The notes: generated by a model from the sequence alone, not told the origin. A stretch of 42,024 nt of DNA from an uncultured Clostridium sp. (GCA_948473335.1 CAOKXF010000013.1:1-42024); one strand, 5' to 3'. Positions 9,753-18,117 are shown, counted from the stretch's first letter. Made by a program: numbers and translations.

Positions 9753-9881
9753 GGGTCAGTAGGGACGTTCCTTGTGACACACATATCTCTTAATATCATG
9801 TGGCACATGAGTTATGAGGGAAAATCTAAGTTAATGTTATGAAGTGTGTTAGTGTGTCACAAGGAACGTCCCTACTGACCC
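9753..9881. repeat. 129-bp palindromic element, copy A
   Basis: The element has perfect 30-bp terminal inverted repeats (9753-9782 and 9852-9881), each beginning GGGTCAGTAGGGACGTTCC. The asymmetric 69-bp centre contains its own small hairpin, TCATGT/ACATGA. There is no coding capacity and no flanking target-site duplication. It lies between the S66 peptidase gene and the toxin operon promoter. An apparently identical copy in reverse orientation is at 12009-12137. The lack of duplication and the hairpin form suggest a REP/MITE-like element mobilised in trans. Confidence 0.9.
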
Positions 9882-9902
9882 AAATTTATATCAACACTAG
9901 TA

Positions 9903-9930
9903 TTGACAATAGACATAAATATGTTAAAAT
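9903..9930 (+). promoter_or_regulatory. promoter of the zeta-toxin operon
   Basis: TTGACA (9903-9908), a 16-bp spacer and TAAAAT (9925-9930) precede the first gene. The promoter begins 22 bp after repeat copy A, so the operon is transcriptionally independent of the element. Confidence 0.65.
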
Positions 9931-9951
9931 CTTATTTGAAAGGAAGAAAAA

Positions 9952-10158
9952 ATGAATAGGGAAGAATACTTATTAAACGAATTTGGAATTGAAATAGCCA
10001 GAGAACACATAGCGAAAAAAGTGAAACAAGCAATGAAAAAGAAGAACGAAAAAGGTTATAAAGAAAATTTGAATAAATTAATACAAGACTTAGAAAAAGT
10101 GGAACGAGCAGATATGGAAACAATAAAATCTATATGGAGGGAAATAGGAAGTGAATAA
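9952..10158 (+). CDS. candidate antitoxin of the zeta-toxin module
   Basis: This 68-residue, highly charged and probably all-helical protein has no recognised motif. It starts with ATG after AAAGGAAG and its stop codon overlaps the start of the zeta-toxin gene by 8 nt. A small helical protein encoded just upstream of, and overlapping, a zeta-type kinase is the arrangement of epsilon/zeta modules. It is shorter than classical epsilon (about 90 residues) and has no visible helix-turn-helix like PezA. The antitoxin role is inferred from position only. Confidence 0.65.
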   Translation: MNREEYLLNEFGIEIAREHIAKKVKQAMKKKNEKGYKENLNKLIQDLEKVERADMETIKSIWREIGSE

Positions 10159-11047
10159 AGAAGCGATATCAATATTACAAGACAGATATAGATTGACAGA
10201 AGAAGAATATAGTGAATATTATAAAACTGTCAATATGTTTTTTACAACAGGGAAGAAAAGAGAAGATAGGCCTAAATTAATATTTGTAGCGGGACAAGCA
10301 GGAGCAGGAAAATCAAGAGTAATACCTATTATAAAAAGAGAATTAGAATATAATGTAGCAATATCAGACTATGATATAGTAAGATCATTACATCCTAAAT
10401 ATGAAGAAGCAAATAAGGAAGTAGCTGAAAATATACATTTGGCGCTACTACCAGATGCAGATAGAGCTAACAAAGACCTTAGGCAATATTGTATGAGAAA
10501 TCACTTGAATTTGATATATGAAGGCACAATGAGAGGAACGAATGTATTTATAGAAATAGCAAAAGAATTTCAAGAAGCAGGATATGAAATAGGATTAAGA
10601 CTGATGGCAGTACCAAAATTGGAAAGTTATGGTTCTACATTTCTAAGATATGCAACAGACCTATTACATAATAATCGACCAAGATGGATATCAAAAGAGA
10701 TACATGATGAATCATATGAAAAGTTTATTATTACATTGAGAGAATTAGAAAAACAAAATTTATTTAAAGAAGCAAAAGTATATAAAAGAGGGAAAAAAGA
10801 TAATGGAAAACCAATACAAATATATTCAACAGAAGGAAGGGAATATACTGGACCTATAGAAGCAATATTATATGGAAGAGAAGAATATAGAAAAGAGGCA
10901 GTAAAAGATTACGAGATAAAACATAACTTTGTTTGCGATATTTTATCAGAAAGAGCACCAAATTTATTAGCAAAATTAAATGAATGGGAAGAGTTATATG
11001 AGAATGAAAAGAGAGAGTTGAATGATAGAGAAGAAGATAGAAGCTAA
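10151..11047 (+). CDS. zeta-toxin family kinase
   Basis: This 298-residue protein has the zeta/PezT P-loop kinase fold. Zeta toxins phosphorylate UDP-N-acetyl sugars and so poison peptidoglycan synthesis. The Walker A motif GQAGAGKS is at residues 48-55. ISDYDIVRSLHP (71-82) supplies the expected catalytic Asp and Arg78. The EGTMRG motif (124-129) matches the family's IEGTxR block. The start is GTG at 10151, overlapping the upstream gene by 8 nt, which suggests translational coupling. The C-terminal 100 residues are Arg/Glu-rich and variable in the family. All catalytic motifs are intact, so it is probably an active toxin or a house-keeping relative. Confidence 0.85.
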   Translation: MNKEAISILQDRYRLTEEEYSEYYKTVNMFFTTGKKREDRPKLIFVAGQAGAGKSRVIPIIKRELEYNVAISDYDIVRSLHPKYEEANKEVAENIHLALLPDADRANKDLRQYCMRNHLNLIYEGTMRGTNVFIEIAKEFQEAGYEIGLRLMAVPKLESYGSTFLRYATDLLHNNRPRWISKEIHDESYEKFIITLRELEKQNLFKEAKVYKRGKKDNGKPIQIYSTEGREYTGPIEAILYGREEYRKEAVKDYEIKHNFVCDILSERAPNLLAKLNEWEELYENEKRELNDREEDRS

Positions 11048-11137
11048 TAGTGAAGAAAAAAATTAAGAAAAGTTAAAATAATAAAGTAATACAAAATGTA
11101 ATAAAATAAATATAATTATAGTAAAGAGGGATGAAAA

Positions 11138-12064
11138 ATGATAGATTTGCACATTCACACAAAAAATTCTGATGGAACAAATTCAGTAATAGAGATATTA
11201 AAAAAAGCACAAGAGAAAGAACTAACATATATATCAATAACAGATCATGACAACTGCAATGGGTATGAAGAACTAGAGAAAATAGACATAAAAGAATATT
11301 ATCAAGGTGTTATAATACCAGGAATAGAAATAAAATGTAGTTATGGAAGGAATTTAATAGAAGTATTAGGATATAAAATAGACACAAAAAAGATGAAAAA
11401 GTGGACAGAGGAATTTTACAAAGACAAATCTAGAGATAAGATACAAAATAAATACTTTAATATATTGTATGACAAATGCTTAGAGAAGGGATTAACCATG
11501 AAAGAAAAGGAAGAAATAAAATGGAACCCTAAAAATGACTGGGCAAGTGTAACAATATACAATGAAATAAAAGAGCATGAGGAAAATAGAGAAAAATTGC
11601 CAATAGATTTGTGGAATGAATTTGATGTGTTTTCTAAGAAATATTGTGGAAATCCTGAATGTGAATTTTATATAGATAAAACACCAGATTACCCAACAAC
11701 AGAACAAGCTATAGACGCAATAAAATCTTGTGGAGGATTAGTATTTTTACCACATCTATTCATATATAAATGGGCAGAAGATAAAAAAGAGTTAATAAAT
11801 AAAATATTAGAACAGTATAGTATAGATGGAATAGAATGTATGCATAGTAGTTTCACAGACGAACAAATAAATTATTTGATAGAAATATGTGATAATAATC
11901 ATTATTATAAAAGTGGAGGTAGTGATTATCATGGGGCAAATAAACCCAACATAGAGTTAGGAATAGGAAAAGGAAATCTATATATACCAGACGAGTTCGT
12001 CAAAAAGTGGGTCAGTAGGGACGTTCCTTGTGACACACTAACACACTTCATAACATTAACTTAG
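11138..12064 (+). CDS. PHP-domain phosphoesterase with an element-derived C-terminus
   Basis: This 308-residue protein has a PHP metallophosphoesterase domain. Visible metal ligands are His5 and His7 (DLHIHT), Asp12, His37 (ITDHD), Glu64 (GIEI), the His of FLPHLF, and Asp/His of GGSDYHG. Relatives hydrolyse small phosphorylated substrates or nucleotides; the substrate here is unknown. The RBS GAGGG precedes ATG. The final 18 codons, from position 12008, lie inside the 129-bp element copy B, so the tail starting WVSRDVPCD is encoded by the repeat. Removing the element in silico would give an ending KKYFFSQII. It is probably still functional because all metal ligands lie upstream. Confidence 0.85.
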   Translation: MIDLHIHTKNSDGTNSVIEILKKAQEKELTYISITDHDNCNGYEELEKIDIKEYYQGVIIPGIEIKCSYGRNLIEVLGYKIDTKKMKKWTEEFYKDKSRDKIQNKYFNILYDKCLEKGLTMKEKEEIKWNPKNDWASVTIYNEIKEHEENREKLPIDLWNEFDVFSKKYCGNPECEFYIDKTPDYPTTEQAIDAIKSCGGLVFLPHLFIYKWAEDKKELINKILEQYSIDGIECMHSSFTDEQINYLIEICDNNHYYKSGGSDYHGANKPNIELGIGKGNLYIPDEFVKKWVSRDVPCDTLTHFITLT

Positions 12065-12137
12065 ATTTTCCCTCATAACTCATGTGCCACATGATATTAA
12101 GAGATATGTGTGTCACAAGGAACGTCCCTACTGACCC
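12009..12137. repeat. 129-bp palindromic element, copy B (inverted)
   Basis: By eye this is an exact reverse complement of 9753-9881, including the asymmetric centre. It starts within the last part of the PHP gene and contains that gene's stop codon. The flanks AAAAAGT and ACTTTTTT extend the palindrome. Followed by T6, the long stem would also act as a strong terminator ahead of the rpsB promoter. No target-site duplication is seen. Confidence 0.9.
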
Positions 12138-12175
12138 ACTTTTTTAGCCAAATAATATAAATTTAGCTAAAAAGC

Positions 12176-12203
12176 TTGAAAATTCAAAAAAATGTGGTAT
12201 AAT
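12176..12203 (+). promoter_or_regulatory. rpsB promoter
   Basis: TTGAAA (12176-12181), a 16-bp spacer and TATAAT (12198-12203). The leader to rpsB is about 125 nt, long enough for S2 autoregulation, although I cannot identify a specific structure. Confidence 0.7.
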
Positions 12204-12335
12204 AATTAGCGTAAATTAAACACATAGAATGAGTTTTTAGAGGAGTGCCAAAAACAAAAATGTTCAAAAGCATAGAAAAGGTCTTTAAAAATGAAGAAAT
12301 TCTATGGAAGTAAAACGAAAAGGGAGGAATTAAAA

Positions 12336-13106
12336 ATGGCAGTAGTTGCAATGAAACAATTACTAGAAGCAGGTGTTCATTTTGGACATCAAACAAGAAG
12401 ATGGGATCCAAGAATGGCAGAATATATATTTCAAGCTAGGAATGGAATACACATCATCGATTTACAAAAAGCATCAAAGAAAATAGATGAAGCATATGCA
12501 TTCATCAAAGAACAATCAGAAGAAGGAAAGACAATATTATTTGTTGGTACAAAAAAACAAGCACAAGAATGTATGAAAGAAGCAGCACAAAGATGTGGAA
12601 TGTACTATGTTGATCAAAGATGGTTAGGTGGAATGTTAACAAACTTTGATACAATTAGAGCAAGAGTACAAAGACTAAAAGAATTAGAGACAATGGAACA
12701 AGATGGAACTTTTGAAGTATTACCAAAAAAAGAAGTAATCAATCTAAAAAAAGAAATGGAAAAACTAGAAACAAACTTAGGTGGAATAAAAGAAATGGAA
12801 AGAGTACCTGATGTAATATTTTTAGTAGATCCAAAAAAAGAAAGAATTGCAATATTAGAAGCAAGAAGATTAAATATACCAACAGTAGGAATAGTAGATA
12901 CAAACTGCAACCCAGAGGATTTAGACTATCCAATACCAGCAAATGATGATGCAATAAGAGCAGTTAAATTAATAGCTGATGTAATGGCAAATGCAGTAAT
13001 AGAAGGAAAACAAGGAGAAAGTTTTGAAAATACAATAGAACAATATGCAGAAGAACAAGAACCAACATCAATGGAAGAATTAGTAGCAAATAGTGAAGAA
13101 GAATAA
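12336..13106 (+). CDS. rpsB: 30S ribosomal protein S2
   Basis: S2 is a 256-residue small-subunit protein. The N-terminus [22 protein letters not shown] and the motifs [25 protein letters not shown] and [12 protein letters not shown] are diagnostic. The frame is open upstream to an ATG at 12291. The start at 12336 is chosen because it has a GGGAGGA at the right distance and yields the normal S2 N-terminus. It is followed by tsf, the usual gene order, with a short palindromic repeat relic in between. The C-terminus has an acidic Glu-rich tail. Confidence 0.97.
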   Translation: MAVVAMKQLLEAGVHFGHQTRRWDPRMAEYIFQARNGIHIIDLQKASKKIDEAYAFIKEQSEEGKTILFVGTKKQAQECMKEAAQRCGMYYVDQRWLGGMLTNFDTIRARVQRLKELETMEQDGTFEVLPKKEVINLKKEMEKLETNLGGIKEMERVPDVIFLVDPKKERIAILEARRLNIPTVGIVDTNCNPEDLDYPIPANDDAIRAVKLIADVMANAVIEGKQGESFENTIEQYAEEQEPTSMEELVANSEEE

Positions 13107-13157
13107 TATCAGTATAAAAAATAAATAATAGCATAAAAATATTTTGCTAAACTGAAA

Positions 13158-13185
13158 AGGGTTAGACGAGAAACGTACTGACCCT
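13158..13185. repeat. degenerate short relative of the 129-bp element
   Basis: AGGGTTAG pairs with CTGACCCT around a 12-nt loop that keeps GAAACGTA. The ends and the ACGT...ACTGACCC string resemble the tips of the 129-bp repeat. It lies in the rpsB-tsf gap, where the RNA would form a small hairpin. Confidence 0.55.
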
Positions 13186-13211
13186 AAAATTTTAAAAGGA
13201 GGAATTAAAAT

Positions 13212-14093
13212 ATGGTTACAGCAGCATTAGTAAAAGAGTTAAGAGAGAAAACAGGAGCAGGAATGATGGACTGCAAAAAGGTTTTAACAGAAACAGATGG
13301 AGATTTAGAAAAAGCAACAGAATTATTACGTGAAAGAGGAATTGCAAAAGCAGCAAAGAAATCAGGTAGAATAGCAGCTGAAGGATTAGTAGAAACATAT
13401 ATAACAGAAGATGGAAAAGTAGGAGCAGTAGTAGAAGTAAATTCAGAAACAGATTTCGTTGCAAAAAATGAAGAATTCAAGTCATTTGTATCAGATGTTG
13501 CAAAACAAGTAGCAATAAAAAATCCAGAGACAGTGGAAGCTTTACTAGCAGAAGAATCAATTTCAGTAAGTGGTAAAACTGTACAAGAAGTTTTAATAGA
13601 AAAAATAGCAACAATAGGTGAAAACTTAAGTATAAGAAGATTTACAAGATTTGAAACATCAGAAGGAATGATAGAAAAGTATATTCATGGAGATGGAAAA
13701 ATAGCAGTATTAGTAAATGTAACAAGTAATGACAAAGAACTAGCAAAAGATGTATGTATGCAAATAGCAGCATCAAAACCAGAATATGTAAACAGAGAAT
13801 CAGTTCCAGCTGAAAGAGTAGAAAAAGAAATGGAAATATTAAAAGCACAAGCAATGAATGAAGGAAAACCAGCTGAAATTGCCGAAAAAATGGTACAAGG
13901 AAGAATAGGAAAATTCTATGGAGAAATATGCTTAATAGAACAACCTTTTGTAAAAAATCCAGATTCAAAAGTTTCTGATTTATTAAATACAAAAGGAGCT
14001 AAAGTAGTAGAATTTGCAAGATTTGAAAAAGGTGAAGGAATTGAGAAAAAAGAAGAAAATTTTGCTGAAGAAGTAATGAACCAATTAAAATAG
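13212..14093 (+). CDS. tsf: translation elongation factor Ts
   Basis: EF-Ts, 293 residues, is the nucleotide exchange factor that recycles EF-Tu. The N-terminal UBA-like domain, KELREKTGAGMMDCKKVL, and TDFVAKNEEF in the core are diagnostic. AAAGGAGGAATT precedes the ATG. It is the second gene of the rpsB operon and is followed by a strong terminator, so pyrH and frr, often next in Firmicutes, are not in this operon here. Confidence 0.97.
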   Translation: MVTAALVKELREKTGAGMMDCKKVLTETDGDLEKATELLRERGIAKAAKKSGRIAAEGLVETYITEDGKVGAVVEVNSETDFVAKNEEFKSFVSDVAKQVAIKNPETVEALLAEESISVSGKTVQEVLIEKIATIGENLSIRRFTRFETSEGMIEKYIHGDGKIAVLVNVTSNDKELAKDVCMQIAASKPEYVNRESVPAERVEKEMEILKAQAMNEGKPAEIAEKMVQGRIGKFYGEICLIEQPFVKNPDSKVSDLLNTKGAKVVEFARFEKGEGIEKKEENFAEEVMNQLK

Positions 14094-14103
14094 AGAGACA
14101 TTT

Positions 14104-14147
14104 AAAAATGTTCTATTAGCTATAAAATTAGCAATAGAACATTTTTT
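14104..14147 (+). terminator. terminator of the rpsB-tsf operon
   Basis: A perfect 14-bp stem (14104-14117 and 14133-14146) ends in a T6 run. Confidence 0.85.
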
Positions 14148-14319
14148 ACGTATACAAAAGGTTACGTTTCTTTAGTATATGTAGTAAACTCACACTTTTC
14201 TATTATATAGAAAGTTTTTGATTTTTCTTATAAAACTATCGTAATTTTCCTTAGAATATAATTATTGAATAGTTTATTTACTTGTTCATCAAATTTACTG
14301 ATATTTTCATAAAAATGTC
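14148..14319. other. AT-rich intergenic region without recognised features
   Basis: The 329-bp gap between tsf and the next gene holds the tsf terminator, about 170 bp in which I see no gene or conserved structure, and then the downstream promoter and leader described separately. Confidence 0.5.
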
Positions 14320-14348
14320 TCGACAAAAGAAACAAGTTATTTTATAAT
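14320..14348 (+). promoter_or_regulatory. promoter of the second acyl-CoA synthetase operon
   Basis: TCGACA (14320-14325), a 17-bp spacer and TATAAT (14343-14348). The leader contains a small hairpin with arms 14375-14382 and 14394-14401 (GCCTTTAT/ATAAAGGC) just before the ribosome-binding site. Confidence 0.65.
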
Positions 14349-14422
14349 GTAAATATGATAAAAGAGAAAATTGAGCCTTTATAACATATAAAAATAAAGG
14401 CAAAGAAAGGAACTAACTAATT

Positions 14423-16129
14423 GTGAAAAAAGTAAAAAATTATTCTGTAAGAGAAATACAAAGTGTGAAAGAAATGCTAGAGACTTCTTGCAAAGAACAT
14501 AAAGATAGAATAGCATATTATACGAAAGAGTTTGGAGACAAAAGTTTTAAGGAAATAAAGTATGAGCAATTATTAGAAGATGTAAATGCACTAGGAACAG
14601 CATTATTAAGTTTAGGGTTAAAAGATAAAAAAATAGCAATAATAGGAGAAAATAGATATTATTGGGCATGTAGTTATTTAGCTATAATGTGTGGAGTAGG
14701 TATAGTAGTTCCTTTGGATAGAGTATTACCAAAACAAGAAATCGAAAGTTGCTTAGAAAGAGCTAAAGTTTCTGTATTAATTTATTCAGATAAAGCAAAA
14801 GATACAATAGATGAGATAGCAGAAAATGATAATAATAAAATAGAGTTTTATATAGGAATGGACAAAAAAGAAGATGAAGGAAATAATCTGTCATTTACTA
14901 GACTATTAGAAATGGGGAGACAGCTAATAGAAAAAGGAGATAGAAGATTTATAGATGCACCAATGAATATAGATGCAGTGGCAGAAATATTATTTACATC
15001 AGGAACAACATCAAAGTCAAAAGCAGTAATGTTATCACAAAAAAATATAATATTTAATATATATCAACATAATAAAATGATAGGAATAAGGAAAGAAGAT
15101 ATATTTTTATCATTTCTTCCAATACATCATGTATATGAATGTGTTTGTGGTTTTTTGACACCAATATATAGAGGGGCAGCAGTATCTTATTGTCAAGGAC
15201 TAAGATATATACAAGAAGATATGAAAGAAGCACATATATCAGTATTTTTATGTGTACCATTAGTATTTGAAAGTATGTATAAGAAAATATGGACAGGGAT
15301 AGATAAACAAGGAAAAACCAAGTTAGTAAAAAATATGATTAAATTAACAAATGTTTTACAAAAATTAGGAATAAATTTGAAAAGAAAAATATTTAAAGAT
15401 ATTCATAATCAATTTGGAGGAAATGTACGATTATTCATAGCTGGTGCTGCTTCAGTAAATCCAGAAACATGTTCAGGATTTAGAAATTTTGGTATATCAA
15501 CAGTACAAGGGTATGGACTATCAGAATGTGCACCAATAGTAGCATTGAATAGGGATACATATTATAAAGATGATGCAATTGGATTACCATTAGAAGGAAC
15601 AGAAATTAAAATAGAAAATATAAATGAAGATGGAATTGGTGAGATTTGTACAAAAGGAGACCATGTAATGTTGGGATACTATGAAAATGAAGAGGCAACA
15701 AATGAAGCAATTAAAGATGGATGGTTCTATACAGGAGATTTAGGATATATGGATAAAGATGGATTTATACATATGACAGGCAGGAAGAAGAATGTATTAA
15801 TAACTAAAAATGGTAAAAATGTGTATCCAGAAGAATTAGAAGAAGTATTAAACAATTCAGATTATATAAGTGAATCAATGGTATATTTAAAAGGTGACAA
15901 TGATAATTCAAAACTTGTAGCTGATTTGATTTTAAATAAAGAGTATATTGAAAATAAATTATCAGGAAAGACTACAGAAGAAATTAAACAAATTGTATGG
16001 AATGAAGTAAAGAAAATAAATCAAAATATGGTTATATATAAGCATATAACAGAAATAAATATAAGAGAAAAAGAATTTGAAAAAACAACGACTTTAAAAA
16101 TAAAAAGATATATGGAATTAAAAAAGTAA
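14423..16129 (+). CDS. AMP-forming acyl-CoA synthetase-like enzyme (second copy)
   Basis: This is a 568-residue ANL-superfamily ligase and paralogue of the 1295-3019 product. The two share the same domain order and near-identical blocks such as LPIHHxYEC, CxGLRYI and TKNGKNxYPEE. The phosphate loop reads FTSGTTSKSKAV, with Ser instead of the usual second Gly of SGTTG, a change the family signature tolerates. The adenylate motif is YGLSECAP and the C-terminal catalytic Lys region is KTTTLKIKRYM. The start is GTG at 14423 with AAAGGA eleven bases upstream; no better in-frame start is seen. It is probably co-transcribed with the phospholipase-like gene 24 bp downstream, which suggests a lipid-related role. 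Confidence 0.87.
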   Translation: MKKVKNYSVREIQSVKEMLETSCKEHKDRIAYYTKEFGDKSFKEIKYEQLLEDVNALGTALLSLGLKDKKIAIIGENRYYWACSYLAIMCGVGIVVPLDRVLPKQEIESCLERAKVSVLIYSDKAKDTIDEIAENDNNKIEFYIGMDKKEDEGNNLSFTRLLEMGRQLIEKGDRRFIDAPMNIDAVAEILFTSGTTSKSKAVMLSQKNIIFNIYQHNKMIGIRKEDIFLSFLPIHHVYECVCGFLTPIYRGAAVSYCQGLRYIQEDMKEAHISVFLCVPLVFESMYKKIWTGIDKQGKTKLVKNMIKLTNVLQKLGINLKRKIFKDIHNQFGGNVRLFIAGAASVNPETCSGFRNFGISTVQGYGLSECAPIVALNRDTYYKDDAIGLPLEGTEIKIENINEDGIGEICTKGDHVMLGYYENEEATNEAIKDGWFYTGDLGYMDKDGFIHMTGRKKNVLITKNGKNVYPEELEEVLNNSDYISESMVYLKGDNDNSKLVADLILNKEYIENKLSGKTTEEIKQIVWNEVKKINQNMVIYKHITEINIREKEFEKTTTLKIKRYMELKK

Positions 16130-16152
16130 CTTAAAACCAATAGGAGGAGAAA

Positions 16153-16761
16153 ATGCCAACACCAATAATTCATCTAAAGATAGGATATGAATACGCTAAA
16201 AATCATAAAGAGTATGACAATAAGCAATTCTATTTAGGAGTAATTGCACCAGATGCTGTTAATTTGAATGGTTTTGCAGAAAAGGAAAAAAGATGGGGTG
16301 CACATATAAGAAATAAAGAGCTAGATATATGGAAGAAAAATATTACAGAGTTCTATGAAAACCATAAGAAGAACTTTGATAAAAATTATATATATGGATA
16401 TCTAATACATGTACTAACAGACATATATTTTGATGAGAAGAATCCAACAGAGTTGTTTCCAAAAATAGAGGATAGAGTGGGTTGCGAAAAGATAAAAGAA
16501 GAATATAGTAATCAGATGGATTTATATGAAAGAAGTCAATTATCAACAAAATGGTGGAAATATGTGGAAAGTCAATTAAAAGAATCAAAGGCAAAAACAA
16601 TTAATAATATTGAAATGAAAGATATAGAAGCATGGAAAGAATTGATTTTGAAAATATACAATAACAAGAAAGTGGCACAATATGATTTGATAGAACCTAA
16701 ATATATTTATGAGATACTAGAAGAATTAGAAAAATATATAAAAAAAATTAATTTGAGATAA
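16153..16761 (+). CDS. zinc-dependent phospholipase C-like protein
   Basis: This 202-residue protein has the pattern of the Zn-dependent phospholipase C family. It shows an N-terminal PTPIIHLKIGYEYA, the GVIAPDAV motif, GAHIRNKE and GYLIHVLTDIYFD, whose His and Asp residues are probable zinc ligands. There is no signal peptide, so unlike secreted phospholipases it is probably cytoplasmic. The ATG follows AGGAGGAG and lies 24 bp after an acyl-CoA synthetase gene, in the same operon. The substrate is not known. Confidence 0.72.
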   Translation: MPTPIIHLKIGYEYAKNHKEYDNKQFYLGVIAPDAVNLNGFAEKEKRWGAHIRNKELDIWKKNITEFYENHKKNFDKNYIYGYLIHVLTDIYFDEKNPTELFPKIEDRVGCEKIKEEYSNQMDLYERSQLSTKWWKYVESQLKESKAKTINNIEMKDIEAWKELILKIYNNKKVAQYDLIEPKYIYEILEELEKYIKKINLR

Positions 16762-16768
16762 TATTAAT

Positions 16769-16809
16769 AAAAATCACTTAATTAGAAATAATATAATTGG
16801 GTGATTTTT
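16769..16809 (+). promoter_or_regulatory. hairpin burying the gpr ribosome-binding site
   Basis: AAAAATCAC (16769-16777) pairs with GTGATTTTT (16801-16809). Pairing continues inward through two U-G pairs and AATT/AATT, about 15 bp in all. The right arm holds the TTGGGTGA ribosome-binding site of gpr. It may shut off translation from read-through RNA, terminate the upstream operon, or both. Confidence 0.55.
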
Positions 16810-16810
16810 A

Positions 16811-17746
16811 ATGTATAATTTTAGAACAGATTTAGCTTTAGAAAGAAGAGATATTTATAAAAAAGCAAACAACATAGAAAATGAGGTTGATGGTATAGAA
16901 GCGGTGGAAGAAACAATAGATGAAAACTTAAAAATATCACGAGTAAAAATAACAAATGAAAATGGGCAAAATGCAATAGGAAAGCCAATAGGAAATTACA
17001 TTACAATAGACATAAAGAATTTTAAAGTAGCAAGTGATGAAGAAATACAAAAGGCATCTGAAGTATTGACAAATGAATTAAAAAAGTTGTTAGAACAGCA
17101 TATTGAAAAGCAAGGCGAAATATTAGTTGTTGGTTTAGGAAATATTTATGTTACACCAGATGCTTTAGGACCTAAGGTAGTAAATGAAATAGATGTTACA
17201 AGGCATTTAATTAATTATCTACCTCAATATGTAGAAGAGGGAACAAGACCAGTTTCTGCGATTGCACCTGGAGTTTTAGGAACAACAGGAATTGAAACTA
17301 TGGAAATATTAAAAGGTATTGTTGATAATGTAAAACCTAAATTAATTGTTGTAATAGATGCATTAGCATCAAGAAGCATTGAAAGAATTAGTAGTACAAT
17401 ACAATTAGCAGATACAGGAATTGTGCCTGGCGCAGGAGTTGATAATACTAGAAAAGAGATTAGTGAAAAGACATTAGGTATACCTGTAATTGCTATAGGT
17501 ATTCCAACAGTTGTTGATTTGGCAACAATTGTTTCTGATGGAATTGATATTTTTATTGGTAAATTGCAACAAGATGCTAAATCTAATGAGCATTTGAATA
17601 AATTAAAAGAAGAAGATAGTTATGAGGAAGTTAGAGATGCTTTGAATGTTGGAGACTATAATATGATTGTTACTCCAAAGGAAATTGACGATTTAATCGA
17701 AAATATGAAAGATGTCGTTGCAAGAGGAATAAATTTTGCTGTATAG
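16811..17746 (+). CDS. gpr: germination protease GPR
   Basis: This is a 311-residue A25-family protease that degrades the small acid-soluble proteins protecting spore DNA when a spore germinates. The N-terminal RTDLALE block is the conserved zymogen-processing region and resembles the SASP cleavage site. GDYNMIVTPKEID near the C-terminus and the central GLGNxxVTPDALGP, GIETMEI, VVIDALASRS and IVPGAGVDN motifs identify GPR. The propeptide before RTDLALE is very short (four residues). Its ribosome-binding site lies in a hairpin, so expression in vegetative cells is probably limited. In sporulating bacteria gpr is transcribed in the forespore; no forespore promoter could be recognised by eye. 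Confidence 0.93.
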   Translation: MYNFRTDLALERRDIYKKANNIENEVDGIEAVEETIDENLKISRVKITNENGQNAIGKPIGNYITIDIKNFKVASDEEIQKASEVLTNELKKLLEQHIEKQGEILVVGLGNIYVTPDALGPKVVNEIDVTRHLINYLPQYVEEGTRPVSAIAPGVLGTTGIETMEILKGIVDNVKPKLIVVIDALASRSIERISSTIQLADTGIVPGAGVDNTRKEISEKTLGIPVIAIGIPTVVDLATIVSDGIDIFIGKLQQDAKSNEHLNKLKEEDSYEEVRDALNVGDYNMIVTPKEIDDLIENMKDVVARGINFAV

Positions 17747-17796
17747 TATTATGGTAATATTAAAATGCAACTTTTTGTGACTTTTTAGTCAACTAC

Positions 17797-17823
17797 TAGA
17801 CTTTTTTTACTATATGATATAAT
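17797..17823 (+). promoter_or_regulatory. possible promoter of the small membrane protein gene
   Basis: TATAAT at 17818-17823 with TAGACT at 17797-17802; the spacer is only 15 bp, so the -35 assignment is weak. Confidence 0.35.
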
Positions 17824-17871
17824 ATATAGTAGTATTTGTAAAAATATATGAAATAAAAAAGGAGGTAGTAC

Positions 17872-18060
17872 ATGAAAAAATCAGAAAAAATATTATTAGG
17901 AATTGTTACAATATTGGTTATTGCATTAATTGCGATGACAGTTGCATTTTTTAACATGAGAAAAACTGCTGAAGATAATTTACAAGAATTTTTAAATTCT
18001 AAAAAACAAATGACTGAATTAAGAGAGAAACTTAATGCCCAAGGTATAAATATAGATTAA
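17872..18060 (+). CDS. small single-pass membrane protein, function unknown
   Basis: This is a 62-residue protein with a strong AAAGGAGG ribosome-binding site. Residues 7-27 form one hydrophobic helix, preceded by Lys residues (cytoplasmic side). The rest (31-58) is amphipathic with heptad-like spacing and may form a coiled coil. I recognise no family. It has a candidate promoter of its own and is followed by a terminator, so it is probably expressed alone. Confidence 0.65.
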   Translation: MKKSEKILLGIVTILVIALIAMTVAFFNMRKTAEDNLQEFLNSKKQMTELREKLNAQGINID

Positions 18061-18083
18061 TTTATATCAGTTTGCAATAAAGA

Positions 18084-18117
18084 TTCTTTACATAAAGTAT
18101 TATGTAAGGAATTTTTT
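18084..18117 (+). terminator. terminator of the small membrane protein gene
   Basis: A 12-bp stem (18084-18095 and 18100-18111, one G-T pair) is followed by T6. Confidence 0.8.

Noticed and set aside
12291..12335. Upstream in-frame extension of rpsB
   Set aside because: No ribosome-binding site precedes it, and the conserved S2 N-terminus starts at 12336 behind GGGAGGA.
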